Positions 31,799 to 39,791 are shown, counted from the stretch's first letter. The stretch is 42,705 nucleotides of DNA from Lientehia sp934351765 (GCF_052118925.1 NZ_JBQKGG010000018.1:1-42705); one strand, 5' to 3'. Notes: generated by a model not told the origin, from the letters alone. Numbers and translations are program-made.

Positions 31799-32989
31799 AT
31801 GGTTTCCGTAATCTTATCCCCCCTGTATCTTCTCGTGATCTTTTATCTGTTGCGCTGGAACCTGCGCTGGCTGGGTTCCTGTTTCGACTTCTTTAAACGG
31901 AACTGGTTCACGATTCCCTACTGTATCCTGTTCCTCATCATATCCTGTTCGTCCATCATTGCGTTTTTCATGCGCCAGCCTCATCTGAAGTGGTTTTTCA
32001 AGCATCTGAGCAACTACTGGCTGGGAACGCTTCTTTATATCATCTTCTTCGTCGTCACCGGCGATCTGATCCGCCTGATCCTCCATCATTTCACCAAGGT
32101 CGATAAGAAAAAGCTCCACTCCAGGAAAACCTTTATCCTGGGCGGTGCCGCCGTAGTTTCCGCCATTCTTCTGGTGAGCATCTACGGGATCGTCCATGCG
32201 CGTACCTTAAAGGTAAAGGAATACGATATCACGGTTCAGAAAGCCTGCACCGACCAGGATCTGAAGATCGCCCTGATTGCAGATCTGCACATGGGCTACA
32301 GCATCGACCATACCTATATTGAAAAAATGGTACAGCGGATCAATACCCTGGAGCCGGATCTCATCTGTATTGCCGGCGACATCTTCGACAACGATTATGA
32401 TGCCCTGGACGATCCGGAGGCCATCACTGCTGCCTTAAAGAACCTGAAAAGTAAATACGGAACATACGCCTGCTGGGGTAATCACGATGTCAGTGAAAAC
32501 ATTCTTGTGGGCTTTTCCTTCGATAAAAAAGAAAAACTGTCCGATGATACCCGCATGAAGGATCTTCTGGAAAACGCCGGGATCACGCTGCTCAACGATG
32601 AGACGGTCTGCATTAACGATTCCTTCTATCTTGTAGGCCGCCGTGATAAAAGCCGCGCCCGTAAGGTTGAGGACGGCCGTCTTTCGCCGGAAGAGCTTTT
32701 AAGCAGTCTGGATCAGTCCAAGCCCATCTTTGTCCTGGAGCATCAGCCCCGCCAGATTGAGGAGCTGGCAGCCGCCGGAGCCGATGCCCACCTCTGCGGA
32801 CATACTCACGACGGTCAGCTTTTTCCCGGAAACCTCCTGGTCGCCATGATGTATAAAAACGCCTACGGCCTGAAAAAATTTGACCAGATGTACTCGGTTG
32901 TTACCTCCGGTGTCGGAATCTGGGGGCCGGACATGCGGGTCGGCACCGACAGTGAGATTGTCGAGCTGAATGTTCATTTTGAAAACTGA
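31799..32989 (+). CDS. Membrane-anchored metallophosphoesterase (YkuE-like)
   Basis: 396 residues. The N-terminal 125 residues contain about four hydrophobic helices. The rest is a calcineurin-type phosphoesterase with ADLHMG, AGDIFD, GNHD, EHQP and GHTHDGQ, i.e. a complete two-metal site. The family acts on diverse phosphoesters near the membrane, with UDP-diacylglucosamine hydrolysis and lipid or wall-related roles known in relatives; substrate here unknown. AAAGGAG before the ATG. Confidence 0.92.
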   Translation: MVSVILSPLYLLVIFYLLRWNLRWLGSCFDFFKRNWFTIPYCILFLIISCSSIIAFFMRQPHLKWFFKHLSNYWLGTLLYIIFFVVTGDLIRLILHHFTKVDKKKLHSRKTFILGGAAVVSAILLVSIYGIVHARTLKVKEYDITVQKACTDQDLKIALIADLHMGYSIDHTYIEKMVQRINTLEPDLICIAGDIFDNDYDALDDPEAITAALKNLKSKYGTYACWGNHDVSENILVGFSFDKKEKLSDDTRMKDLLENAGITLLNDETVCINDSFYLVGRRDKSRARKVEDGRLSPEELLSSLDQSKPIFVLEHQPRQIEELAAAGADAHLCGHTHDGQLFPGNLLVAMMYKNAYGLKKFDQMYSVVTSGVGIWGPDMRVGTDSEIVELNVHFEN

Positions 32990-33067
32990 ATGGGATCTTG
33001 TTACTGATTGGATACGCAGAATTCTTAAAGAGGATTATACCCTTTTACCAAAATGGATCAAAAGAAT

Positions 33068-33107
33068 CCTGCTCGCAGGCTTTTCCGCCTGCGGCAGGTC
33101 TTTTATT
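33068..33107 (+). terminator. Terminator of the metallophosphoesterase gene
   Basis: CCTGC-CGCAGGC pairs with GCCTGCG-GCAGG (one bulged T), followed by TCTTTTATT on the plus strand. Confidence 0.85.
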
Positions 33108-33133
33108 CTATTAAATAAGTGAAACAAAAACAG

Positions 33134-33170
33134 CAAAAAAATGGAGCAGGATCGATTTCCTACTCCATTC
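33134..33170 (-). terminator. Terminator of the first tRNA array
   Basis: ATGGAGCAGGA pairs with TCCTACTCCAT (one mismatch) and is followed on the minus strand by seven T. Confidence 0.88.
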
Positions 33171-33200
33171 TTCTAACAGCCTCTACAAGCCATTCTTTCG

Positions 33201-33273
33201 TGAGCCACTGGGGACTCGAACCCCAGACAACTTGATTAAAAGTCAAGTGCTCTACCACCTGAGCTAGTGGCCC
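33201..33273 (-). tRNA. tRNA-Lys (anticodon TTT)
   Basis: Complete cloverleaf: acceptor GGGCCAC/GTGGCTC, anticodon arm CTTGA-CTTTTAA-TCAAG, T arm GGTTCGAGTCC. The CCA end is not encoded. Last gene of the array. Confidence 0.97.
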
Positions 33274-33309
33274 ATATAAAATTGTCCAGCCATTTCGGAC
33301 TGTTCTGCA

Positions 33310-33381
33310 CTGGGCTAGCTGGATTCGAACCAGCGAATGCAGGAGTCAAAGTCCTGTGCCTTACCGCTTGGCGATAGCCCA
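33310..33381 (-). tRNA. tRNA-Gln (anticodon TTG)
   Basis: Acceptor TGGGCTA/TAGCCCA (the U1-A72 pair typical of tRNA-Gln), anticodon arm CAGGA-CTTTGAC-TCCTG, discriminator G. CCA not encoded. Confidence 0.97.
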
Positions 33382-33425
33382 TCATTTCGATCAATGATGC
33401 ACACGGCACCTGGCTATGCAATGAG

Positions 33426-33500
33426 GGTGGATACAGGGACTCGAACCCTGGGTCTTCAGAGCCACAATCTGACGCGTTAACCAACTACGCTATATCCACC
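33426..33500 (-). tRNA. tRNA-His (anticodon GTG)
   Basis: Anticodon arm TCAGA-TTGTGGC-TCTGA; the extra G at position -1 pairs with discriminator C, as required for tRNA-His. CCA not encoded. Confidence 0.97.
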
Positions 33501-33526
33501 ATGAGCTTCTGTCTGCACAGAAGAAA

Positions 33527-33600
<74 letters not shown>

Positions 33601-33606
33601 AGGAAA

Positions 33607-33677
33607 AGCGGGTGATGGGAATCGAACCCACGTATCTAGCTTGGAAGGCTAGTGTTCTACCATTGAACTACACCCGC
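33607..33677 (-). tRNA. tRNA-Gly (anticodon TCC)
   Basis: Acceptor GCGGGTG/CACCCGC, anticodon arm CTAGC-CTTCCAA-GCTAG. First gene of the array, 30 bases after the promoter. CCA not encoded. Confidence 0.97.
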
Positions 33678-33706
33678 ATGTGATTATCGTTCTCAACGCA
33701 AGAAAC

Positions 33707-33735
33707 ATTATAACCCAGACTGTTCATAATGTCAA
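33707..33735 (-). promoter_or_regulatory. Consensus promoter of the first tRNA array
   Basis: Perfect TTGACA (33730 to 33735) and perfect TATAAT (33707 to 33712) on the minus strand with a 17-base spacer. The remaining 230 bases up to 33979 hold no gene that I can support, only the palindrome at 33924. Confidence 0.95.
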
Positions 33736-33923
33736 CAGGTTTTTTGAAGTTTTTTATGTTTTTATAAATTCTCCAAACAGTTCCGGTTTTTCCATTTATT
33801 TCCACGATAAAAACAAATCGTGACGAATCGCTTCGCAGCTTACTGCTCCCGCGCTCCTGCCCATATTCGGATTCCGCTGTTTCCATCCGGAAAACGCTCC
33901 TTCCTCCTATGGGGGCGGGCCTA

Positions 33924-33967
33924 AGGTCGAAAGTCTTGTCATGCAAGCATGACTGCCTTTCGACTTT
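33924..33967. repeat. Isolated two-part palindrome
   Basis: GTCGAAAG (33926 to 33933) pairs with CTTTCGAC (33957 to 33964), and within it GTCATGC (33938 to 33944) pairs with GCATGAC (33947 to 33953) over a 2-base loop. No U run follows on either strand, so it is not a clear terminator; it could be a REP-like element or an RNA-processing hairpin. Confidence 0.6.
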
Positions 33968-33979
33968 CGTCCCTTGGTA

Positions 33980-34465
33980 TCATAAGAAGCACACGGTATA
34001 ATCTGCCAGTCCTGTTTTGTCGTCGATGTCCATGATCATATAGGAAGGGCGCCGTCCATCCTGGCGTGGATAGGAAAGACTCCCCGGATTTAAGAGCGTC
34101 ACCGGGCTGTTTTTGTCGATCAGCGGCCGATGGGTATGGCCAAACATGGCGATCTGAGCGCCCCTGGCCAACGCCTCCATTTTCAGATGCTCCGTAGTAA
34201 ATGACACATTATAGGCGTGTCCATGGGTCAGAAACACCTTATAATTTCCCAGCATAAACTCCCGCTCTCTGGGAAGTCTGGAGAAAAAGTCATTATTCCC
34301 CGCGATGATTTCCACCGGACATCCGGCGATCTCGCGGATATAATCTTCGCTTCCCTCTGCATCTCCCAGATGGATCAGCATGTCGATATAATCCCCGACC
34401 ATGGCAAGCACCTTGCAGAGATTTCCGTTCTGTCTGTGCGTGTCGCTGACGATCAAAATTTTCAT
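33980..34465 (-). CDS. YfcE/MJ0936-type phosphodiesterase
   Basis: 161 residues with the small metallophosphoesterase motif set: SDTH, GDAEGS, GNND, THGH and FGHTH. Relatives cleave phosphodiesters with Mn2+. The start codon overlaps the stop of rdgB (4 bases), and this is the last gene of a four-gene leftward operon. Physiological substrate unknown. Confidence 0.93.
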   Translation of the reverse strand: MKILIVSDTHRQNGNLCKVLAMVGDYIDMLIHLGDAEGSEDYIREIAGCPVEIIAGNNDFFSRLPREREFMLGNYKVFLTHGHAYNVSFTTEHLKMEALARGAQIAMFGHTHRPLIDKNSPVTLLNPGSLSYPRQDGRRPSYMIMDIDDKTGLADYTVCFL

Positions 34466-35076
34466 TCACAAGCCCCCAGTTCTTCTCTAAGCTTCTCTTT
34501 CATCGCCTCCAGGGCCTTTCCCCGGTGACTGATCTGATTCTTCTCCTCCGGACTTAACTGCGCCGTTGTCATACCGCGCTCCGGCAGATAAAAGATCGGA
34601 TCATAGCCAAAACCGCCGTCTCCGACGATCTCATAGCCGATCTGCCCCTCAATGGTACCTCTGGTGGTCAGAAGCCGTCCGTCCGGCAGTGCCGCCGCAA
34701 TGGCACAGACAAACCGGGCACTGCGCTCCTCGCCCTTTGCGTCTGCCAGCTTGTCGATGATTGCCTGATTCTTAATATCATAGGAAGTATCCTCGCCCAT
34801 GTAGCGTGCCGAATAGATTCCCGGCGCTCCGTCCAGGTAATCCACCTCAAGCCCGGAATCATCTGCCAGCACGATTCCGCCTGCCAGCTTCTGGATCTGT
34901 CCGGCCTTGATGCAGGCATTTTCCTCAAAGGTCTTTCCATCCTCCACAATATCCGCCAGGATTCCGGCCTCCTTCATAGAAAGAATCTCCAGTCCCAGAT
35001 CCGCCAGGATCATGCGTACTTCCTTCATCTTGCCCTCGTTGGAGGTTGCAAAAATAATTCTATGGTTCTTCATCAT
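34462..35076 (-). CDS. rdgB: XTP/dITP diphosphatase (RdgB/HAM1)
   Basis: 204 residues, full length. Opening FATSNEGKMKEV, substrate loop ADDSGLEVDYL with GAPGIYSARY, and HRGKALEAM near the C terminus define the family. It removes XTP, ITP and dITP from the nucleotide pool. Pairing with a YfcE-type phosphodiesterase gene is common in clostridia. The ATG is directly after the stop of the protease gene. Confidence 0.97.
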   Translation of the reverse strand: MMKNHRIIFATSNEGKMKEVRMILADLGLEILSMKEAGILADIVEDGKTFEENACIKAGQIQKLAGGIVLADDSGLEVDYLDGAPGIYSARYMGEDTSYDIKNQAIIDKLADAKGEERSARFVCAIAAALPDGRLLTTRGTIEGQIGYEIVGDGGFGYDPIFYLPERGMTTAQLSPEEKNQISHRGKALEAMKEKLREELGACE

Positions 35077-36534
35077 TTATCTCCTGTTCGTATAGATCTT
35101 CAGGCAGACATTGCTCTGCTGCGGCTCTGTTCTGGACCACAGCCGTCCGTCCGCACTGATATAGCCTTCTCCGTCCGACAGATCCACCACTGCGGCCCGT
35201 TCTGTCTGGCTGCCTCCGTATTCCACTGCTACCGGATGCTTTGCCTCCGGCGTCCGGATTTTTATGGCCACAGAAAACCGCTCTCCGGCAGAAAGCTTCT
35301 GTCCGTTCTCCAGCCGCACCGTATAAAATCCGGCCTGCAAAATGCTTCCCTGTGCCAGACGTGCCCCGGTTACCGGCCCATCTTCCGTTATCTCGGTCTG
35401 GTAAATCTCATACTCCGTATCCGGTCCGGTGGCATAAAACCCAACCGCCGCAGCCTGTTCCTCTCCGCCGGCCTCATAGACTGCCGAAAACCACGCCGTT
35501 TCATCCTCATACCCAAGCTGTCCCAGCCAGCCGCACAGGTCATCCTGATAGATCCGGTCATAATTATCTGCCTCCTCCACGCCGGTGTAAACAAGATTGT
35601 GGACCCCGATGTTTGGATCGGCATAAGAAACGTAAAACAATCCGCTTTCCCCGAAGCCGGTTCCCCAGCTGTTCATGCACAGAAACGCACCATCCATGCC
35701 GGGATCCGTCACAAAACGCTCTCTCGGATAGGAATCATCCCAGCCCATGATAACCACATCATGATTTGGCTCTGTTTCCGTTGGATAATAATAAGAGCTG
35801 CCGGATTTCTCATAATAGTCCGACAGTCGGTTTCCCTCGGTCATATCTGTGTAAATGGATGTCTGGACACCGCCGTGGAAATACACAGCCCGCTTGATGG
35901 CATCATAATCCTTGGCCGCGGGAATCCGGATCTCCTGCACATGCTTCACTGCCGTCAGTCCCTCCGGCGATACGCCGTCCCCGTAAGGATCCTGCGCCTC
36001 GGTCACCGGCCCCTGCCACGCCAGGAAATAAGCCATGGCCATGGTGTAGTCGCCTCCCATATTCTGATCCATGCCGAAGCTGTTGTGGATCGACAGGTGA
36101 TCCTCACTGAAATCCCAGGTTTCCTCTGGCAGGAGAGCTGACTGAAGGGCCGCCATGGATGCAAAAGCCCAGCAGGTTCCGAGATCTCCCTGGCTTCCCA
36201 CCGCCGGACACCGGCCATGCTCCCGGTAATCATACCGTTCCGGCAGTGTTACGGTTTCTTCCACACCACCGCTCAGCGGAGAATCCAGGTTGTCCCCGGC
36301 CGCAGCAGAGCCTGAGCTGCCGGCTTCTGCCGCTCCTCCGTCCTGCCCGTATCCAGCCTCTCCATTTCCAGCGCCAATGCCCTGCTCCTCCTGCTGCCCG
36401 CTTCCGGACCACGGAAGCATCTCGCGGATCTGGTTTATCGGCCCGCAGCCGGAATTTGATACGATCATCACCGCTGCCAGAACGCTGCCTCCGACTCGCA
36501 GGAGTCCCTGTCTCCATGTTTTTCCGGTTTTTAT
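35077..36534 (-). CDS. Secreted papain-like (C1) cysteine protease with C-terminal lectin-like domain
   Basis: Catalytic parts: GSQGDLGTCWAF (nucleophile Cys), NHDVVIMGW (His) and MNSWGTGFGESG (Asn), all intact. The C-terminal 170 residues are beta-rich like the lectin-like domain seen behind such proteases. A Gly/Ala/Ser-rich linker precedes the catalytic domain. A hydrophobic signal stretch (LLRVGGSVLAAVMIVSNSGC) lies upstream of the first ATG/GTG (36471), so translation must begin earlier: the only site with a ribosome signal (GGAGGAG, 8 to 10 bases) is ATA at 36532 to 36534, which overlaps the previous stop codon. I list that start as likely, with 36471 as the conventional alternative. 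Confidence 0.85.
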   Translation of the reverse strand: MKTGKTWRQGLLRVGGSVLAAVMIVSNSGCGPINQIREMLPWSGSGQQEEQGIGAGNGEAGYGQDGGAAEAGSSGSAAAGDNLDSPLSGGVEETVTLPERYDYREHGRCPAVGSQGDLGTCWAFASMAALQSALLPEETWDFSEDHLSIHNSFGMDQNMGGDYTMAMAYFLAWQGPVTEAQDPYGDGVSPEGLTAVKHVQEIRIPAAKDYDAIKRAVYFHGGVQTSIYTDMTEGNRLSDYYEKSGSSYYYPTETEPNHDVVIMGWDDSYPRERFVTDPGMDGAFLCMNSWGTGFGESGLFYVSYADPNIGVHNLVYTGVEEADNYDRIYQDDLCGWLGQLGYEDETAWFSAVYEAGGEEQAAAVGFYATGPDTEYEIYQTEITEDGPVTGARLAQGSILQAGFYTVRLENGQKLSAGERFSVAIKIRTPEAKHPVAVEYGGSQTERAAVVDLSDGEGYISADGRLWSRTEPQQSNVCLKIYTNRR

Positions 36535-37703
36535 GTCTCTGTCTCCTCCTTTTTCGGTCTCGGACGCTTTGGCGGCTTCGGTCCCAGGAACTGATAAAAA
36601 TACGTCTTCATCATGCCGTTATAGATTTTCCGGTTCTTGTCCGCTTTTCGCCCGATGTATTTCTCCGCATCCTCATAGGCTGTGATCACATATTCCGACC
36701 AGGAATCCAGCGCTGCAAACCGCTCACCCATGGTTCGGTACAGTGCCGGAAGATTTTCCTTTTCCTCGATCCGCTCGCCGTAGGGCGGGTTGGTAATGAC
36801 AAATCCATACTTCTTCGGATGGCTGAGCGCTGCCACATCACGCTGTTGGAAATGGATCAGGTGATCCACACCTGCCAGCCTTGCATTCTCTCTGGCAGCC
36901 TTGATGATCTCACCGTCTGCATCATAGCCCTGAATATCAGTTTCCACCTGGAGATTTACGGCCTCTCTGGCCTCGTCCAGCGCATCATACCACTCCTGCT
37001 TTGCAATGAGATTTCCCCATTCCTGCGCCGCGAAATCCCGGTTCATGCCGGGTGCGATCCCTGCCGCCATCATGGCCGCCTCAATGGGAAAGGTTCCGCT
37101 TCCGCAGAAAGGATCCACCAGAATCCGGTCACCCCTCCAGGGCGTCAGCATGATCAGCGCCGCCGCCAGTGTTTCGGTGATGGGCGCCTTGCTGGTCAGT
37201 TTCCGGTATCCGCGCTTATGAAGGGAATCCCCGCTGGTATCCAGCGTGATGGTCGCCATATCCTTCAAAAACGATACCCGAATGGGATAGGCCGCCCCGT
37301 CCTCCTCAAACCAGTTCACATGATATACGCCTTTCAGCCGTTCCACAATGGCCTTTTTCACCAGTGACTGGATATCGGAGGTGCTGAACAGCTTGCTCTT
37401 GATGGACGTTGCCTTTGTTACCCAGAACTTCGCATTCACCGGAAGAAATTCCTCCCACGGAAGCTCCTTCGTCCGGTCAAACAGCTCCTCAAAGGTCAGC
37501 GCCCGGAAGCTTCCCACCTTTAGAAGCACCCGTTCTGCCGTCCTCAGTCCGATATTGGCACGGCAGATGGCCTCTCCGTCTCCCAGAAAAGTCACTCTGC
37601 CGTCCTCCACCTGGCTCACCTCGTAGCCCAGATCTATGATTTCCTTTTTCAAAACAGCCTCCAGGCCAAAATGACAGGGGGCTGTCAGCTCATAAACATT
37701 CAT
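36531..37703 (-). CDS. THUMP-domain rRNA guanine methyltransferase (RlmL/RlmK-like)
   Basis: 390 residues from the ATG at 37703, which has GAGGAG 9 bases upstream. N-terminal THUMP domain (about 40 to 160), then a Rossmann-fold methyltransferase with the SAM loop DPFCGSGTFPIEAA (about 193 to 206) and catalytic NPPYGER near 300. Relatives methylate a guanine at N2 in 23S rRNA. It is the first gene of the four-gene operon with the protease, rdgB and the phosphodiesterase. Confidence 0.92.
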   Translation of the reverse strand: MNVYELTAPCHFGLEAVLKKEIIDLGYEVSQVEDGRVTFLGDGEAICRANIGLRTAERVLLKVGSFRALTFEELFDRTKELPWEEFLPVNAKFWVTKATSIKSKLFSTSDIQSLVKKAIVERLKGVYHVNWFEEDGAAYPIRVSFLKDMATITLDTSGDSLHKRGYRKLTSKAPITETLAAALIMLTPWRGDRILVDPFCGSGTFPIEAAMMAAGIAPGMNRDFAAQEWGNLIAKQEWYDALDEAREAVNLQVETDIQGYDADGEIIKAARENARLAGVDHLIHFQQRDVAALSHPKKYGFVITNPPYGERIEEKENLPALYRTMGERFAALDSWSEYVITAYEDAEKYIGRKADKNRKIYNGMMKTYFYQFLGPKPPKRPRPKKEETET

Positions 37704-37747
37704 TCTGCTGTACTCCTCTTCGCCGGACTGCTCCGGTTTTTCTTCCC

Positions 37748-37772
37748 GAACTGTTCCCATTCTGAACAGTTC
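37748..37772. repeat. Inverted pair of GAACNGTTC in the methyltransferase leader
   Basis: GAACTGTTC (37748 to 37756) and GAACAGTTC (37764 to 37772) are exact inverse complements with a 7-base gap, and each is itself a palindrome around one central base. It lies between promoter and start codon. It may be an operator or a leader hairpin. Confidence 0.6.
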
Positions 37773-37794
37773 CCCACAGGAAACAATTATCTAT

Positions 37795-37823
37795 AGTTTA
37801 AGTCCTTTTGCTCCGACTGTCAA
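37795..37823 (-). promoter_or_regulatory. Promoter of the methyltransferase operon
   Basis: TTGACA (37818 to 37823) and TAAACT (37795 to 37800) on the minus strand, 17 bases apart. Confidence 0.75.
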
Positions 37824-37825
37824 TC

Positions 37826-38131
37826 TCAAGTGACATCATAACCGCCGATGGCTGCCGCCGTCTCAAATCCCAGCGCCGCCAGCCTTCTTGACGCCTCCAT
37901 GGCCATACTGCCCCGTTCACAGTAAAACAGAAGCCGTTTCCGCTTCGGCAGCATGGAAACCGCCTCCCCCAGATATCCGTAGGGAATGTTCCATGCACCC
38001 TCAATATGCCGTCTCTCATACTGCTCCCGTTCCCTCAGATCTATGATCACACAGGATCGGTCCCCGCTGTATGCGCCAAGCTCCGTAAACGGCACCGTCC
38101 CGAAGAGCTCTCCGTCCGTGTTCCGTTTCAT
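37826..38131 (-). CDS. Single-domain rhodanese-like protein
   Basis: 101 residues with the rhodanese pattern IIDLREREQYERRHIEGAWN (start of the fold) and active-site loop FYCERGS with the catalytic cysteine. Such proteins carry persulfide sulfur; partner unknown. GGTGAGGAT precedes the ATG. Confidence 0.9.
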   Translation of the reverse strand: MKRNTDGELFGTVPFTELGAYSGDRSCVIIDLREREQYERRHIEGAWNIPYGYLGEAVSMLPKRKRLLFYCERGSMAMEASRRLAALGFETAAAIGGYDVT

Positions 38132-38184
38132 ATCCTCACCTGCTTTTTTCGCTTCTCCTGTTATATGATATGCAGCAGGCCGGT

Positions 38185-38312
38185 ATCAGGATCCCCGCTC
38201 TTCCGTGTATGCAGGGACCCGCTTTTCCGTGTATGCAGGAACCCCGCTCTTCCCGTATATACAGGATCTCCGCTCTTCCGTATATACAGGATCTCCGCTC
38301 TTCCGTGTATAT
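38185..38312. repeat. Minisatellite: five tandem copies of a 24 to 26 bp unit
   Basis: Units of the form CCGCTCTTCCGTGTATGCAGGA begin at 38195, 38219, 38244, 38270 and 38295, with small variants (GTGTATGC or GTATATAC) in the middle. No spacers are present, so it is not a CRISPR array. Located between the rhodanese and Asn-rich genes. Confidence 0.9.
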
Positions 38313-38349
38313 GTAAAGGGCGTCATCTTGACGCCCCGGATTCTGCCGC

Positions 38350-38559
38350 TTAATCACAGTGTTCTTCATCTGCATTGCGATAGCTGTTCTGTTCTTCGTT
38401 CTTCTGACTGTTTCGGAAGTTATTCCTGGATGAATTCTTCTGGCTGTTCCGCTCCTGATTCCTGGAAGAATTTCTCTGGCTGTTTTCCATGCCGTTCTTC
38501 TGGTTCATGCCGCCATAGTTTTCCTGTTTGCTGTAATCATTATTTCTGGTGTTTGCCAT
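38350..38559 (-). CDS. Asn/Ser/Gln-rich small protein, probable spore protein
   Basis: 69 residues from the ATG at 38559 (AGGAGG 9 bases upstream; the ATG at 38565 is too close). About half of the residues are Asn, Ser, Gln or Glu, with repeated NSSRN/NSQKN blocks, and no hydrophobic segment. A sigma-G-like promoter lies 45 bases upstream. Size, composition and promoter together suggest a small forespore protein, but it does not match the classical alpha/beta SASP pattern, so this is inference. Confidence 0.6.
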   Translation of the reverse strand: MANTRNNDYSKQENYGGMNQKNGMENSQRNSSRNQERNSQKNSSRNNFRNSQKNEEQNSYRNADEEHCD

Positions 38560-38604
38560 TGTCATAGCCCTCCTGTATAAATGAAATAATCATCCTGCGT
38601 CATC

Positions 38605-38633
38605 TAGTATGGACAGCTCCGCTCATTTTATAC
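38605..38633 (-). promoter_or_regulatory. Sigma-G/F-like forespore promoter
   Basis: On the minus strand GTATA (38629 to 38633), then 17 bases, then CATACTA (38605 to 38611), matching the GHATR ... CATNNTA form of sigma-G promoters. It points at the Asn-rich gene. Confidence 0.6.
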
Positions 38634-38723
38634 CCCAACTTCATAAAAGCTTCACTTGATTTCTTTCGAAAAATGTGAGATTCTAATGTTGTCCTGATTT
38701 TAACAGGCAGAAAGGATCACACT

Positions 38724-39215
38724 ATGACAAAAAATGAATTTTTAGACGGTCTGCGTCGTGCGCTCAACGGGCAGGTACCTCCGCCCACCGTATCGCAGAA
38801 CCTGGAATATTATCGTTCCTATATTGCTACCGAAGAATATAAAGGCCGCAGCGAGGAGGAGATTCTGGAGGAGCTCGGTGATCCCCGCCTCATCGCCCGC
38901 ACCATCATTGATGCCGGCGGCCAGCCCTCCAAAAGCGCCGGGGACGGTTATGACCCTTACAATGGTTATCAGCAGTATGAAGCTGAAGCCGACTCTTCTC
39001 CGGATCCACAGCAAAAAAGCGGCAGCTCCTTCCACAGCTACCGTTTAAGCAAGGGCTGGATATTCGCCATTGTTTTCTCGGTTCTGTTCCTGTTCTTCGC
39101 GGTTCTTTATTTCGTATTCAAGGCCGCCTTTAAGCTGCTGTTTTCATTCCATGGCATCTGGTTCTGGGCAATCCTGCTGGTGATCATCTTCAACTTGACC
39201 AGACGGCGGCAGTAG
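38724..39215 (+). CDS. DUF1700/HAAS-domain membrane protein
   Basis: 163 residues. The N-terminal 60 residues match the HAAS/DUF1700 type (EFLDGLRRALN, then EEEILEELGDPRLIARTII), followed by a polar linker and one long hydrophobic segment (about 112 to 155) that may be two membrane helices. Such proteins usually sit beside PadR regulators and bacteriocin or stress genes; no PadR gene is adjacent here. AGAAAGG before the ATG. Confidence 0.8.
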   Translation: MTKNEFLDGLRRALNGQVPPPTVSQNLEYYRSYIATEEYKGRSEEEILEELGDPRLIARTIIDAGGQPSKSAGDGYDPYNGYQQYEAEADSSPDPQQKSGSSFHSYRLSKGWIFAIVFSVLFLFFAVLYFVFKAAFKLLFSFHGIWFWAILLVIIFNLTRRRQ

Positions 39216-39267
39216 ATGCCCGGCAGTGTTTCACGATTTATTTTACAACAGAAAGGAATTTTATCTT

Positions 39268-39702
39268 ATGAGAGCAGTTGTCCAGCGTGTCAGAGAGGCC
39301 TCTGTCACCGTTGACGGAGCCGTGACCGGTTCCATCGGAAAGGGGTACCTCGTCCTGCTTGGCGTCGGCGAGGGAGATACGAAAGCAGACGCCGACCGAA
39401 TCGTAAAAAAGCTGGTGAATCTCCGGATCTTCCCCGATGAAAATGACAAGATCAATCTTTCGATCCAGAACGTGGAAGGCTCCCTGCTAGTCGTTTCCCA
39501 GTTTACCCTCTATGCGGACTGCCGCCACGGCAACCGCCCAAGCTTCACCCAGGCTGCAAAGCCGGATCTTGCCGAAGAGCTTTACGAATACTTTATGGAA
39601 AAATGCCGGGAAACCATTCCGGTCGTAGCCCACGGTGTATTCGGCGCCCATATGGATGTTCGTCTCTGGAACGACGGACCCTTCACCGTCATCCTGGAAT
39701 AA
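39268..39702 (+). CDS. dtd: D-aminoacyl-tRNA deacylase
   Basis: 144 residues from the ATG at 39268, which has AAAGGA upstream; an earlier in-frame start at 39226 lacks a ribosome site. Family motifs: MRAVVQRVREASVTVDG, SQFTLYADC and the Gly-Pro active-site element (NDGPFTVILE). It frees tRNA from D-amino acids, including D-Tyr. A terminator hairpin overlaps its stop codon. Confidence 0.95.
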   Translation: MRAVVQRVREASVTVDGAVTGSIGKGYLVLLGVGEGDTKADADRIVKKLVNLRIFPDENDKINLSIQNVEGSLLVVSQFTLYADCRHGNRPSFTQAAKPDLAEELYEYFMEKCRETIPVVAHGVFGAHMDVRLWNDGPFTVILE

Positions 39703-39719
39703 CCTGGATGACGGTTTTA
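39686..39719 (+). terminator. Terminator of dtd overlapping its stop codon
   Basis: CCGTCATCC (39686 to 39694) pairs perfectly with GGATGACGG (39706 to 39714), followed by TTTTAT. The left arm encodes the last residues of Dtd. Confidence 0.8.
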
Positions 39720-39748
39720 TAACGAACGAAAACAGGGCCTTGCCCCAC

Positions 39749-39784
39749 AAAAAAAAGAGATACAGCACAAAACTGTATCTCTTT
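39749..39784 (-). terminator. Terminator of the second tRNA array
   Basis: GAGATACAG pairs with CTGTATCTC (39757 to 39765 with 39773 to 39781), followed on the minus strand by eight T. Confidence 0.92.
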
Positions 39785-39791
39785 ACTGTCA

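Noticed and set aside
33668..33946. Small frame upstream of the first tRNA array
   Set aside because: It overlaps the consensus tRNA promoter and has no ribosome site or family match.
37748..37772. Possible LexA (SOS) box
   Set aside because: The Firmicute LexA site needs four bases between GAAC and GTTC; here there is one.
38185..38312. Possible CRISPR array
   Set aside because: Repeats are directly adjacent, vary internally and have no unique spacers, and no cas gene is nearby.
38136..38375. Small frame across the minisatellite with a repetitive product
   Set aside because: The coding appearance comes only from the repeat period; there is no ribosome site.
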